A stretch of 64,000 nt of DNA from Pogonophryne albipinna (taxonomy: Eukaryota > Chordata > Actinopteri > Perciformes > Artedidraconidae), in NCBI GenBank assembly GCA_028583405.1, contig CM053263.1:4755804-4819803 (forward strand), given 5' to 3'. Position 1 is the stretch's first letter. The number at the start of each line of letters is the position of its first letter. This document shows, piece by piece, positions 29,226 to 44,433 of the stretch. The notes beneath the pieces are model-generated. The model was not told the origin of the DNA. It worked only from the letters and a program-made list of their open reading frames with translations, and searched no databases. The position numbers and the translations under genes are program-made.

Positions 29226-31851
29226 AAGTCACCCTGTGTGTCCCTAGTCAATCACTGGCTGCTTATGTTTAATACCAACCTGAACTACCACCAGAGGTAC
29301 AAATCCAAACTCTCTCTGGAGTTTGTGTTCAAGCCTAATTTAGAGCTGACAAATGCCTAAGCCAGACTCCTGCTCTCCCCAGTGTGCTAAAATAAACACA
29401 CACGTCTGACTAATGTGATGTAATGTGCAAATAGGGCTTAAGATGAGTTATGGAAATTGTGGGGGGGTTTCAGTTTGATAAACACAAGTCCCAAAGAAAG
29501 TGCCACACAGTCTAGTTAAAGAGCTCCTCCTTAAAAACATGTAATAGTTTAAACATCTTGCAGCAATTAAGAGAAAACTGTGAACTTAGAATGAGGAGCA
29601 TTAATTGATTAATTTCAAATGCAAGTTAATCAAATGCATTACAGCTCTTCAACAAGAGTTTAAACATGAGTAAGATTCCTTCCTAAGGCCAGATGTATCT
29701 GTATCGTGATTGGAGGGCAGTTATCCAATTAGCTACTGTAAGAAAGCTGGTTTTAAATAATTGAAGCTCTGATGTAATAAAACAATAGCTACCAGCTTTA
29801 ATCAGACAAGTGTATGTATATGTCCAGCCTCAGAGATCACACATGACATACTACATATTAGAATATTGATACAAGGATCAATGCTACATGTAGCTCAGTG
29901 TGGGGGAACAGATCAGACAGAAACAGTTGTCTGTCTGCTGTAGAAACATCACTTTGTGAGGAGCTGCATCATCACATTAGCTGCTCATTAGAGAGGTCGC
30001 AACCTCTGAGCAGCCATTATACCGTGCTGAGCTGGGTGGTGCATTCAAGTGCATCGATCAAGGCAGGCCTAAGGGCTCTAAAACATGCACCCACACATGA
30101 GGAGACACACTGCTATGCATGCCATAAACACTTAGGGCTTGTGTGTTGAGTTGTGTTGACTATCATCTTTGTTTACACGGTGCATTAAGGAACGGTACAA
30201 AACAAGACAGTTAAAGAAAATAAGAAATATAGATTGTTGAATAAAAGCAACCTGCTCTATAGCTTCACTCTCATGCAAAACTGCGTCCGTGAAGCCCCCA
30301 CCTTTTTGTTTTACCATGTGTGTGAGTGGGGAGATTCCCCTTCGATTCTATTTGCTCTAACGGTCAGAAAGAGATGTCAATCACCAAAATCGACCAATGG
30401 GTTCCAGAGAAACGGTAAAACCCCCATTTCCACCCAAATCACCTCAGAGTTGGAGTTTTTGTTTGCTAAATCTCTCTAAAAAGGTCAAATGTCACTTGTT
30501 TTGCATCAATCTTGATACAAGGTACTTATTATATGTTGTACTTTGGATTCCTAAAGCTTTTAGTCTACCTTACCATCATTCAAGGGTGATTTTCACTATA
30601 AGTAAAAAATCATTTTTGGACGGACACTATAATTTACAGTTTTTTACTATGTTCAATCTGAATTTTCTTTAAAATAAAAAACATCTATATTGATTCTGAC
30701 TTTTCTACATCCAACTCACATGTTTATCATTACTTTGAGAAAAAAGATGATTAATTTAATTTAACTTAACTGTTGGAAGACAATTAAGATTTAGGAGTGG
30801 TACTGCCTCGGGAAAGCATGTTCCATGGCTATAAAAAATATGAATAATGCCAAATTAGCTCTAAAATGTCCTTAGAACGTTTTTAGAGGACATTCTGTCC
30901 TTGTTTTGCTGCAGCTCATATGCTGAAATGTAATTGAAAGTTTGGTAATGTCTCAGTAATATAATATCTCGACTATGGTGCATTCTGAGGGCATGTATCC
31001 GAGTGCAATGTTTTGAAAATGAAATTCATAAGAAATATTGATGCAGTTTATCAGTTTGAGCTATATGGATATGTTAGAGTAAATATCACCATATTTCTCA
31101 TTTTCAAATACTTGTACAAAATACAGGATATAACTAATTAGCACTAAAGCTTTTCAAACACCTCTCAGAGGAAAGGCTCGTAATGAATATTGCATTACAG
31201 TCAGATACAGAAGAAGCAGTGCAAGCTTTAACCAGAAAAGAATGACTTGTGGTTTAAATGTCTATGGAAGAAATTATTTTCTTTCTGGGTAAAGTCAAAC
31301 TTGAAGTAGAAATACACCTTTACAGGCTGGAGATAGATTTAACCCCTTTTTATTGGCCTGCAGTGAAAATACTGTCTTCAACAGCTATACAAAAGGTGCA
31401 AATTGGAAGAGATTAATTACTAATATAATTAGATTTTAGTAAAAGGGAGTAAAAAATATATATTGCAAACTTGCATACACACACCTACTTCATATGTAAT
31501 GCAAACATCCATGCACATACCATACTACTAGGGGTCTAACTTTGATATACAGTATATTCAAAAGCGCTAAATATGTAACTTTTGATCTGTTATAGTCTGT
31601 TGTTGCCCTCTCTTGGCTTTTGCTGTTTCAGGTGCTAAAGATAAATTAACAAACCAATGAGTCTTGTTGAACAGAAAAGCTAATCTGGCACCACTGATGG
31701 GGGGAATTGTGTATAAAGGTCAGACTGTTTATTAAATTAAATGCAATTGCTCAAAGTCCGTTAGCTTAAATTAGGGAAACAACGTTCATTCTACAATATA
31801 TTTCAGATTAGATACATAGGATGCAATGAATAATGTTTATGTTTGAATTCG
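29226..31851. other. No gene seen
   Basis: AT-rich sequence with no recognisable repeat edges or coding motif. Confidence 0.5.
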
Positions 31852-32020
31852 CTTGAGAAAACAGAACAGTTGACTTTGATTAAATGTATTAAGTCAACAG
31901 ATTTTAAATAACAGTATTATTGAAAAGCAATAATATTAAGTTGAACCTAATCTTTTTCATTTAAACTTAATATTGTTCACAATACATTTAATTAAGGTCA
32001 ACGTTTCAGTTTTTTCAGTG
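31852..32020. mobile_element. Short MITE, family shared with 48904-49115
   Basis: The right end, reversed, reads CACTGAAAAAACTGAAACGT and continues TGAC; the left end is a degraded version (CTTGAGAAAACAGAACAGTTGAC). Both ends carry TTAAATGTATTAAGTC-type sequence. Left boundary approximate. Confidence 0.6.
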
Positions 32021-32910
32021 CATTCAATGTAGAAGACATTAAAACTGTGAATTATATATTACAACTTTTTAATTTTGCCACTGATGCACAATTTTTCTCG
32101 TTTCATTAGTTTGAAGTATGTAAAAAAGGACATAAATGTGTAGCGAACAGGCCTTCTGCAGCATGTGTGCAGCCCTGCAGTGAGTCTGCTGGGGGGCAGG
32201 CAGGGCGAGGCCCTCAGGGACCAGGTGGTGCCCGGGCGCGCCCTTGCCAGTGTCCTCCATGGCAGTAACAGACGGTCAGACACCGCCCCCCCCCCCCCCT
32301 CCACCAACACAATTCAGGAAGCAGAGCATGGAGATACAGGCTGACTGCTCCCGCTGAGACGAGGTGGCAGATGACAGTTGGGACGTGTGTATAGTGGCGA
32401 GTGTGTGTTCCTAAATGTGTGTGTCCGAGCCCGGTGCAGAGAAACGGCATCACAGCGAGAAGACCACAGGGGGATGAGATAGAGAGGAGTGACAGATCAT
32501 TTGTGAAAGCTCCATTCATTTGTGAAAATGGCCGGTCACCTTCCTCCTGCGATGGCTTGCTGAGCAGCCTGGGAATTAGAAATGAGAGAATGGAAGAGGT
32601 CGACTGAGGTGAGGGAGCATCACCATAATGATGCTGTCATCTCTCCATCCCGCTATCAGCTACACTACATCCCTATCTACAGGCCTTCAACCGTCCATGA
32701 TATCAGCCGTTTCTGCACGCAATAAATTCCCCCTAACAAGACATTTTATCTCAAGCTGAGTCTTAGATTCCCCGTGGGGTTGAGATAAGTTCAACGGTTT
32801 CCAATTCCTTTCAAATTATTTCAAGAATGTTCCTGTAAGAGGTGCAGTGAGCTTCTTAGTTTGCTGAGTTTGAAGATGATGGCTGTGTTTTAGGACCTTT
32901 TTTGATTATA
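32021..32910. other. No gene seen; C-run
   Basis: Contains a C homopolymer at about 32284-32299. Overlapping minus-strand frames at 32059-32519 lack splice context. Confidence 0.45.
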
Positions 32911-32913
32911 TTA

Positions 32914-33646
32914 TGGCGCATTTCCACTACTTTGCCTCGCTCGGTATGGCTAGGCCTTGTTAGGACCGGCTCACTTTATGCTGCGTTTCCATTACAGTTT
33001 AGTAGCTGGGGTAGTATCTATAGTAACGCAGTGTATGCGGAGCCGTGACGTCATCTTCAATGAGAACCCCAGAAAAACAACATCAGCCGTTAGCTGTTAG
33101 CACTCAAGCTCACAGCTCCTCATATCTGTTCAGAGACAAAAGTTAAACAAGTACAAACCACAGACTCTCTGTGTCATGGCGAATACAGTCGCTGGTTTAT
33201 TTAGGTCTGTATAGGCCGTTGTTGTGAGTGTGGACGGTCGGAGCATATACTGCGTTAGCTTAGCCGATCTCCATTCAGAAAACACGCATTTTAAAAGGTT
33301 TTTCGCCTGCCGTCTGTCTGCAGACTTGTCAAAGCATTAATTCATGTTTTTTTTAACCGGTATCAGTATGTTGTTACTTCGGCATCATTTAGAAACGTGT
33401 ATTATAATTAAATCACGGTCAAATATGTTCATCTTGTTGTAGTTGTAGCCCCCTTGCCAGCGATTCTCTCTCTAGTTTAGCATACTCAGCCCGACTCAGC
33501 CTGGTTGTTGGCCCGGAAAGAACCTCAATTTTATGGGAAATAGTACCCGCAAGCCGGTACTACGCTAAGTGGAAACGCAACCAAAAACGGCCCGGCACGG
33601 CACGGCTCGCTTAAAGCGAGCTCCGCGCTGTAGTGGAAATGCGCCA
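32914..33646. mobile_element. PIF/Harbinger-like non-autonomous element (733 bp)
   Basis: The target duplication TTA (32911-32913, 33647-33649) fits Harbinger. The perfect 17-bp inverted ends are TGGCGCATTTCCACTAC. An inner, weaker inverted pair (TGCGTTTCCATTACA near 32982; GTGGAAACGCAAC near 33571) repeats the terminal motif. No transposase frame remains. Confidence 0.85.
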
Positions 33647-33883
33647 TTAGATCCCACTTATTGTCAGTACAAGCACTAAGACAACGAAATGCATCTAACC
33701 AGAAGTGCAAAACAAGTAGTAAAGTGCACAGTTATTCCTAGTATAATATAAATATATTAGGGCTGTCAAGTTAATGTGTTAACGCAATTTTTTCTTAACG
33801 CCACTAATTATTTTAACATGCGATTAACGCATGTGTATTTGTCCTCGGCCCGCCCCGTAGTTTCAGAGCCCAAAGGCTTGACG

Positions 33884-33915
<32 letters not shown>

Positions 33916-33960
33916 AGTTGGATGGTGGGAGATTCTAGCGAGAGATATGGACACAAATAA

Positions 33961-34218
33961 ATGTATTTTAAACAGCACACAGCTGATGCTGACAGCCCTG
34001 CTCCTGCCGCTCGCTTGCGGCAGACCACGCTTGAAAGTTTGCCGGGGAGATGCCTGTACACAGCGTCTACGAGCAGCAAGCTTTCAACAGCGATAGCTAA
34101 ATGGGTGGCGGTGGCTACAGCTTGCTGGACAATTAACATTGTGGAGGACGAGGGACTGTGTGAGATAATTCGGATCGCATCCAACGTGTCGACTGCACAT
34201 CACGGCGCATTATTTTGA
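33961..34218 (+). pseudogene. hAT transposase fragment between BED finger and catalytic core
   Basis: The frame reads ARLRQTTLESLPGRC and later SSKLSTAIAKWVAVATACWT then INIVEDEGLCEIIRIAS before drifting to a stop. The order QTTLESL, then SKLSTAIAKW, then VEDEGL is the segment after the BED finger in ZBED-like hAT transposases. The zinc finger and the catalytic core are missing. Confidence 0.7.
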
Positions 34219-34496
34219 CCCAGTCTCATGCTTTGACTGTTATGAAGACAGAGGAGCGGCATTTCGCCGACAACTGTAAACAGGCTTGTCTGTTTAAGTG
34301 ACTGGCTCAGTGCAAAGAAGTACACAGGGTTGGGAGAGAGTGTAAGAGAGAAAAAGAGGTTCCAGGTTGTTGTATTGAAAACATTCAGGAGGATATTTGT
34401 CATTGTTACAATGATAAACAAACATTTGCATAAAGACTATTTGTCCACTCATATGTTGATAAGAGTATTAAAAACTTGAAAAATATTCCTCTAAGG

Positions 34497-35559
34497 CAGT
34501 GTTTCTCAACCTTTTTACACCAAGTACCACCTGAGAAAATAGTTGGCACAACAAATGTCAACTGGACACACATATCATTTCCTGGACCTATACCAAAGTT
34601 TGAATGTAGGCCTCCTGCAACCACCTACATTGTAACAGATAATGTCCTATTGGGAATTCAGTTCCACAATAATAATGAAGCCTCCAGGAGCAGATGAGCT
34701 CATCTTCAGTCTGCTGATGTTTGCTATTGCCATTTCTGTGGTGGCAAAGTAAAAAAGAAAAAAAAAAGATAACAATTAAGGACGAGTGTGTGCTTTTTCA
34801 GCGTTCGACCTCGGTCTCAGCCTTCTCTCCATTCTTTGAGCAAATGCCTTCTTCCTGAGTCACTTCTCTCCTCCATCACAGCGTTGTGACGGTGCATATC
34901 ACTTTTGTGTTGCTGGCAGAGCCTGCGCTTGTGCTCGGTTGATGACTGTCCTCCTCCTCATTCACTTTTGCTGGTAATGTTCTCCTCTGTACCTCTCTTC
35001 CGAATACCTCCCGTTTTGAGCCACGTTTTTAACATCATTCAGCTTTCCTTTCTTCTTTCTTTAGCTTGCTTGCAACGTTCGCGGGTAGTAAGGTCGTCAT
35101 TAGCAACAACAGAAAAAAAAAATGGCAATAGCCTATTAGAACTTATTCAAACCACAGTTTCAATTATCTCAAGCTTATTTTCATTCGTTGTAGTATTTTG
35201 ATAGTATGATTTATTTGTTAATTAATGTTATTCAATCAAGCCTAAACTGATGGCACTTGTCCCTATTGCCTGTTTTCAATTGAAGTTGTCTGAGGTCCTT
35301 ACCACCAGCTGCTCTTGCAGTAATAAGTAGTGTACCTTACTGTCCCAAATGTGCACAATGTAGTGACTGCTTTTCATCTTTTGTTTACTTAGTTGTGTTT
35401 TCTGTATTTTATATGTCTGTGTTATGTGTAAAGGTTAAATACAATTTAAAAAAAATAATATTTTTTAAAATATTTTTTATATGTCAGATTCCTCCGCGTA
35501 CCACTAGCGGGAGCTGGCGTACCACCAGTGGTACGCGTACCACAGGTTGAGAACCACTG
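34497..35559. mobile_element. Second hAT element (1063 bp) nested in the first
   Basis: A perfect 8-bp target duplication CTCTAAGG flanks it (34489-34496, 35560-35567). The ends CAGTGTTTCTCAACC and (reversed) CAGTGGTTCTCAACC match at 14 of 15 positions and are of the hAT-Charlie type. The right subterminal region repeats GGTACGCGTACCAC. No transposase frame was recognised. Confidence 0.92.
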
Positions 35560-35674
35560 CTCTAAGGTACATTTAGAACAGATACAAAATGTGCGATTAA
35601 TCGCGATTAACTATGGACATCATGCGATTAATCGCAATTAAATATTTTAATCGACTGACTGCCCTAAAATATAT

Positions 35675-36903
<1,229 letters not shown>

Positions 36904-37384
36904 TCCGGGTGTGTGTGTCTCCGGCTTTCCCATGGCTATTTACAGCCCAGTCAGACACTAAGGACTGTCTGGAGTCAAAACACAAAAGGAAAAAAAAATA
37001 AACACACAAACATGACCGTAAGCGAAACACACTCTCAGAAACATCTACCCTTCAGGCAGCCAAATTCCAAAATCCACATTCATATGATAAAAATAGCATT
37101 AATCTCGTTAAGGCACACACCAGACCAGTGGATCAACAGGAGAGAAGCCCTTTGTTTTTTCGTTGACTGAAACACAGTCTGTCATCCACTTCAGGAATTC
37201 CACTTTGAAGCAATATTGTGATTTAAATGAGGCATTTTAATTGGCAGCTGCTGTTCTCAGATTACAGGTAAAGCTGGCATTTCCCACCTGTAAACACTGT
37301 CCCAATTGCATATTATTATGAAATACTAACTGGGTTTTGTAGTGTGTTCAAACTTAAGAAAAAAGGAAGGCTTTACACACACTG

Positions 37385-37443
37385 TAAAGCCCTCTGCGAT
37401 ACATGTGTCATTTATGAGATTGGGCTATATAAATAAAATCTGA
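37385..37443 (+). repeat. LINE 3'-tail remnant (L2-like)
   Basis: GTAAAGCCCTCTGCGATACA then GGGCTATATAAATAAAATC parallels the 3' end of the L2-type LINE at 44630-44682 (GTAAAGCACTTTGAATTG then GTGCTATATAAATAAAC). No coding part is left. Confidence 0.6.
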
Positions 37444-38431
37444 TTGAATCACCAGCTGCTGTAAACATTGAGAGCAGGTTTGTTTCACAACGGGAAGCGA
37501 AACAAAAGTGAAAGCATAAACATCTCTAAAAGCAAAAAGACAAGTCATATTTTTTTATTCATATATTTATATTTTGCTAATAATATTTGTTATATTTAAA
37601 CCCAGCTACTCTCATTTCCTGTAGTGCTATATAGCGCATTTCTACATGTGACATAAACCTTTAGCAATGAAGACAAAGCGAAGATTGAAAAAACAGAGAC
37701 TCTGGGATTGATATCAAATGTATTAAACATTCCAATATCCTGCAGAATCATTTCTAATCCAATCAACACACAAGCAGATTTTCCTACATGATTACTTCAC
37801 GTGACGGTGAGATTTAGCATCATTCCAGTAAGTCCCACAAAAACAAAGTCAGGTGATGAATGAGTGCAGAAACATCGAGAATGCAAATGCTTCCATACGA
37901 GTCACTTTGGTTTGATGAGTGGGAGAATTCTGTGCATCATTTACACTAATCTGCTGGCTGATTTATGAGCTTTCTTTAATCGCCGTCATTACCGCCAGGC
38001 TGCGTTTAACTGGGGGCATTTCCACTGACTGTGGAGGAACTGGTGTTTGGGTTACTTTAATGTCCATTTTAACAATTTCTTACATTGTTATCAGATCGAA
38101 ATACAAGTGGAATTTCAGCCCAGAAGCATGTAGACGCCCAGCGACCCTGAGGTGTGTGGGAAATTGATTTAAAGGAAGTGAGCCTTCACAGTTTTTTTTA
38201 TTCAAGTTTGTATTTTGCAGCAGCCGATATCAGTGAAGCCCAGTGACCATGTTTCTTTTTAGCATTTGTATGTGGAAAGACAAGAACAATACACTTTATC
38301 AGACCGTGACTATATTCAATAGGATTTCTTTTTGGATTATGACCTTAAATTCAATGGTATTATAATGATTAGGTTTTATAAAGGTTCCTGGACATTATTG
38401 GATGCAAAAGCTAATCAAAATCATTTTTTTC

Positions 38432-38510
38432 AGAATCAGGTTTATTATCAAGTTTGTTTAAATATGCAAGGAACGAACCCAATAAGGGAAATTAAGTTGT
38501 AAGAATCTAT
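38432..38510 (-). repeat. LINE 3'-end remnant, reverse orientation
   Basis: CAGAATCAGGTTTATTATCA followed by AGTTTGTTTAAATATGCAAGG resembles the reverse-oriented tail (GATTCTG, AATAAA) of fish LINE copies. Confidence 0.4.
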
Positions 38511-39130
38511 CTATCTAAGAAAGGGCAAATATAGAACTATTTTAAACGCCTTTTAAAAAATGATTACTACATTTAAAAAAGAAAAGTACAAGAAAATGAA
38601 GTGCAATTTGAAAATGACAAATCAGAATTTACAGCTACAAATGGCTTTGAACAGAAATGTGCAAAAACTAGAAAGGAATATGCAAGATTGACAGTATTCA
38701 ATATGAGGAATAGTTAGTCAAATACATCATAGCAATATGAAAGAAAATATAAATATGAGAGTATAAGAGTGGTGTTCATTCCTCCAGTACACGACACAAA
38801 GTGCATTTCAACACAGTAGAAATATAGGTTTCATATCTGTTGACACTTTTGAATCCTAAACTATATTATTTGAATCCTAAAATACTGCAAGATTTAACTG
38901 AGAAGTGAACTGGGAAAGGATTTGTGTACTAGCGGGCTGACAGACAGCTGGATGAAGGTAGGAAGAGGCTCGATAACATTTTCAAACAGATAAAAGTGCC
39001 GACAGATCCTCTCAGGTTCTTCAGATGCTCGACAGACTGAAATATCGCTGACATTCACCCTGATACACTTTAACCACTGCAGGCCCATTAGTGGCTGCTT
39101 CAGGTTAAGTGTGTAAACACAGCAGAGTGA

Positions 39131-39237
<107 letters not shown>

Positions 39238-39592
39238 AGGTAGATGCAAGGACAGACTATCAGAGAGCACTGAGGTCAAGTGTGTGTTTGAGGAAGAGCC
39301 TTTTAAAGACTTCATGAACGTCTAAAAGCCCAGAGGAGCGTGCAGGGAAAAGAGAGAGAGGATGATGACTCAGTTGTTTAAGATGATAGAGGGATAAAAG
39401 GAGGGGGGGGCAGGCGAAGACACAATAATAAATCTGGAACCTTAATCACTTATCCTCGCCAAAACTATAATAATCACAGCTGTGATGCTTTTGTAAACAG
39501 GGAAGAATCTTTTCATTATTCCAATGCCAGGACTAAAATAATGATTCAAACTCATGATAAAACCAGAATGCAGCAGCACCATCACTTAACTT

Positions 39593-39624
39593 TCAAGAAG
39601 ACACTTTAGAAGAAGTGGGTGGGC
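39593..39624 (+). repeat. 32-bp conserved flank of a (CA)n block, copy 1
   Basis: The sequence beginning TCAAGAAGACACTTTAGAAG is identical to the reverse complement of 53454-53485. In both places it directly abuts the CA/TG run, separated by two or three bases or none. Confidence 0.95.
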
Positions 39625-39625
39625 G

Positions 39626-41199
<1,574 letters not shown>

Positions 41200-41202
41200 A
41201 AA

Positions 41203-41918
41203 TGTTATAGATGCCATTGCTCCAACTAAGGTAAAGGAAGTGTCTGGCAAGAAAATATCTCGATGGAGAAAGGCCATGACCGTGAAAACAGAAAAAAGAG
41301 AATGTCGAAAAGCTGAACGTAGGTGGCGAAAAACAAATCTCCAGGTTCACTTTGAAATCTATAAAGAGAGACTTGGCCTTTATAATTTGGAATTGAAAAA
41401 CGCACGACAATCGTTCTTCTCCGACATCATTACCAAAAACAAAAACAACGCTGCTACCTTCGACAGACTAACTAACCACCCAGTGTCAGTAGCCTCTGAA
41501 TTTCTATCCACCAGGGCGTGCAATGATTTTGCCTCCTTTTTCACTGACAACATTCAGAAAATCAGACAAGCAGTCAGTGCCTCTGTATCAGGTACAGCAA
41601 ATGTGTTGTCCCTGTGTCCACTTAACATCAATTCAAACACCATGACACAATTCCATCAGATTAATGATAAAAACCTAGAGGACATTATTCAACTTCTGAA
41701 ATCCTCCTCCTGCTGCCTTGATATTATTCCAACAGGATTTTTCAAAGATGTTTTTCCTTGCATGGCCTCAGATCTACTTCATATAGTAAACAAATCTCTT
41801 CACTCAGGTATTTTTCCACAGGCCCTGAAAACTGCAGTCATTAAACCGCTCTTAAAAAAGAATAATCTAGATGCTTCAGTAATGAACAATTACAGGCCCA
41901 TATCAAACCTCCCATTTC
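41203..41918 (+). pseudogene. L2-type LINE ORF2, part before and into the RT domain
   Basis: The open frame (in phase with 41240) contains the linker between endonuclease and RT (KEVSGKKISRWRKAM, CNDFASFFTDNIQKIR) and the start of the RT palm: SSSCCLDIIPTGFFKD, KTAVIKPLLKKNN and NNYRPISNLPF. It is open right up to the hAT insertion, after which the frame is foreign. The Arg/Lys-rich start may bind nucleic acid. Confidence 0.85.
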
Positions 41919-43211
41919 CAGAGGTGGGACCAAGTCATTGTTTTGCAAGTCCGAGTCAAGTCTCAAGTCTTTGCGCTCAAGTCCGAGTCAAGACTCAAGT
42001 CTTTGCGCTCAAGTCCAAGTCGAGTCTCAAGTCAGGTTGGGCAAGTTCAAGTCAAGTCCAAGTCCTAAACTTTGACAAAACGAGTCATAAACAAGTCATT
42101 ATGTGTTTTTCACCAAATGTAATGACATCGATCAACAGAATAATTCTTAATAATCAAATTGCTCTTTATTAGTCACATTAATAATTTAATAATCAATTTT
42201 CTCTCTGCTGGTAAAGTAACGTGTTTTTTTTCTTTCTTTTTTTAAGAGGGAACAGTAAGGTAAGGCTACCGTGACGGTTTGATTCAGAAGGAGTTTAATG
42301 TATAAGATCCCTGATGTTGAGGTAACCAGAATGTTTATTTCCACTGTGTACAACATGTTATAAGGGACCCACAATCTATCTTTATGCAAGGGATAATGTG
42401 CAGCCAGGCGGTCTCTATGGGGAAGAGAACACCTGCATCTAGATCCCTCTGCAGGTGGTTCTTTAACTATATTTTGATGCTAATACTTTTGTACTTTTAC
42501 TTGTAACATTTTGAATGCAGGACTTTTTATTGTAACCGAGTATTCCTACACTCTGGTACTTTTGTACTCAAGTACAAGATCTGAACTTCTCCCACCTCGG
42601 ACTTTAAATCCTGAGTGGTTACCAAAAAAAAGGTAACCAAAAAAGGTTATTTTCATTTTACAAATCCTGCACTCAGCTTTGCTTTCTCCAATATCATTGA
42701 AATGCAGCCAGATGCTGCTTCTTTTTTCGGTTTTCGCTCATTTCTTGACTTTTTCCGACGCACTTGCATTTAAATCCGTCTCCCCGTCGCTCTGTGCAGC
42801 TGGCCTGTACCACTACACCTGCTGTGCCCCCCACCCTTCTTTCACATAATGGTATGATCCTAGTGTGTCACATATGATTGGCCGCATGGTGGCCCAGCTA
42901 AATAAAGTCCCGCCCCTGCCTGCAAGGATTCTCAGCAAGAGTAGGAGCGGCTGAAGATTCTGCTCTCCCCGACGGGAGTCTTCTCTTCTAGCTGCAGCTC
43001 CCGATCGGCGTGTTGGAGACCTCTGAGTTAAATTTTCAAGTCACCTCAAGTCAGAAGGCTCAAGTCCAAGTCAAGTCCCGAGTCATTGGTGTTCAAGTCC
43101 AAGTCGAGTCGCAAGTATTTTGTGATTTTGTCAAGTCGAGTCTCAAGTCATCAAATTGGTGACTCGAGTCTGACTCGAGTCCAAGTCATGTGACTCGAGT
43201 CCACACCTCTG
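41919..43211. mobile_element. Non-autonomous hAT element (1293 bp) inserted in the LINE RT domain
   Basis: A perfect 8-bp target duplication CCCATTTC flanks it (41911-41918, 43212-43219). The ends are CAGAGGTGGGACCAAGTCA and (reversed) CAGAGGTGTGGACTCGAGTCA. Both subterminal regions (about 41930-42065 and 43035-43200) are packed with CAAGTC/CGAGTC repeats, probably transposase-binding sites. No transposase frame is seen. Within it, 42470-42596 resembles the 3' half of the MITE at 58393-58719, so an older insertion is nested here. Confidence 0.93.
42470..42596 (+). repeat. Remnant of a hAT MITE nested in the hAT element
   Basis: CTAATACTTTTGTACTTTTA then CTTGTAACATTTT matches the MITE at 58620-58660 (ATAATACTTCTGTACTTTTACTTTAGTAACATTTT) and ends TACTCAAGTACAAGATCTGA and TTCTCCCACCTC. 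Only the right half is preserved. Confidence 0.65.
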
Positions 43212-43219
43212 CCCATTTC

Positions 43220-44433
43220 TAGGTAAAATCATTGAAAAAGTTGTTTTTCAACAGTTGAGTAACTTCTTGCATTTAAATAACTGTTTGGATGTGTTCCAGT
43301 CAGGCTTTCGTCCAAACCACAGCACTGAGACTGCTCTTGTAAAGGTCTTCAATGACATCCACTTAAACACAGACAGTGGCAGAACTTCAGTGTTAGTATC
43401 ATTAGATCTCAGTGCTGCGTTTGACACTGTTGACCACAACATATTACTAGACCGACTGGAAAACTGGGTGGGACTTTCGGAAACAGTTCTAAATTGGTTT
43501 GAATCCTACTTAAAGGACAGAAACAACTTTGTTTCTATAGGTAAATACACATCTGAGTTGACAAATATGACATGTGGGGTACCTCAAGGCTCCATCTTGG
43601 AGCCTCTTCTCTTTAACGTCTACATGCTACCACTGGCTCAGATAATGAAGAACAACAAAATAAGTTACCATAGCTATGCAGATGACACACAAATTTACGT
43701 AACAATTTCACCAGGAGACTATGCTCCAATTCAAACACTGAGTAAGTGCATTGAACAAATCAATGACTGGATGTGTCAGAACTTTCTCCAATTAAACAAA
43801 GATAAAACTGAGGTAATGGTTTTTGGAGCCAAGGCAGAACGTATAAAAGTTAGCGCTGAGCTTCAGTCTGCAATGTTCAAAACAACAGATAAAGCCAGAA
43901 ATCTAGGTGTAGTCATGGACTCTCACCTGAGTTTCAACAGTCACATTAAAACAGTTACTAAATCAGCTTACTATCACCTAAAGAACATATCTAGGATTAA
44001 AAGACTAATGTCACAGCAGGATTTGGAAAAACTTGTCCATGCTTTTATCTTCAGTAGACTCGACTACTGCAATGGTGTCTTCACAGGTCTCACTAAAAAA
44101 TCTATTAGAAAGCTGCAGCTGATTCAGAACGCCGCTGCTCGAGTCCTCACTAACACTAAGAAAGTGGATCACATCACTCCTGTTCTGCAGTCTTTACACT
44201 GGCTTCCTGTGTGTCAAAGAATAGATTTCAAAATACTGCTGCTGGTTTATAAAGCACTGAATGGTTTAGGCCCAAAATACATTTCTGACCTCCTGCTAAA
44301 TTATGAACCATCCAGATCTCTCAGGTCTTCAGGGACTGGTCAGCTTTCTGTCCCCAGAGTCAGAACTAAACATGGAGAAGCAGCGTTCAGTTATTATGCT
44401 CCAAGTATCTGGAACAAACTCCCAGAAACCTGA
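43220..44433 (+). pseudogene. L2-type LINE ORF2, RT palm to C-terminus
   Basis: The frame resumes at 43220 (LGKIIEKVVFQQL) and is open to a stop at 44431-44433. RT motifs are SLDLSAAFDTVDHNILLDRL (catalytic Asp, about 43405), GVPQGSILEPLLF (the usual Gly before PLLF is Glu here) and HSYADDTQIY (catalytic YADD, about 43675-43686). The C-terminal part includes LDYCNGVFTGL, QLIQNAAARVLT and HWLPVCQRIDFKILLLVYKA, typical of the L2/CR1 group, and ends APSIWNKLPET. There are no internal stops. The 1301 bases of hAT plus duplication account exactly for the frame change between the two halves. Confidence 0.9.

Larger units (their letters stand above)
33758..35666 (+). mobile_element. hAT element (1909 bp) carrying a nested hAT element
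   Basis: A perfect 8-bp target duplication AAATATAT flanks it (33750-33757, 35667-35674). The ends are TAGGGCTGTCA at the left and, reversed, TAGGGCAGTCA at the right. Subterminal repeats of GCGATTAATCGC type lie at the right and GCGATTAACGC at the left. It contains a (GTT)n run (33883-33915), a transposase fragment, and the 1063-bp insertion at 34497-35559. Without that insertion the element is about 840 bp, so it was already a deletion derivative. Confidence 0.92.
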
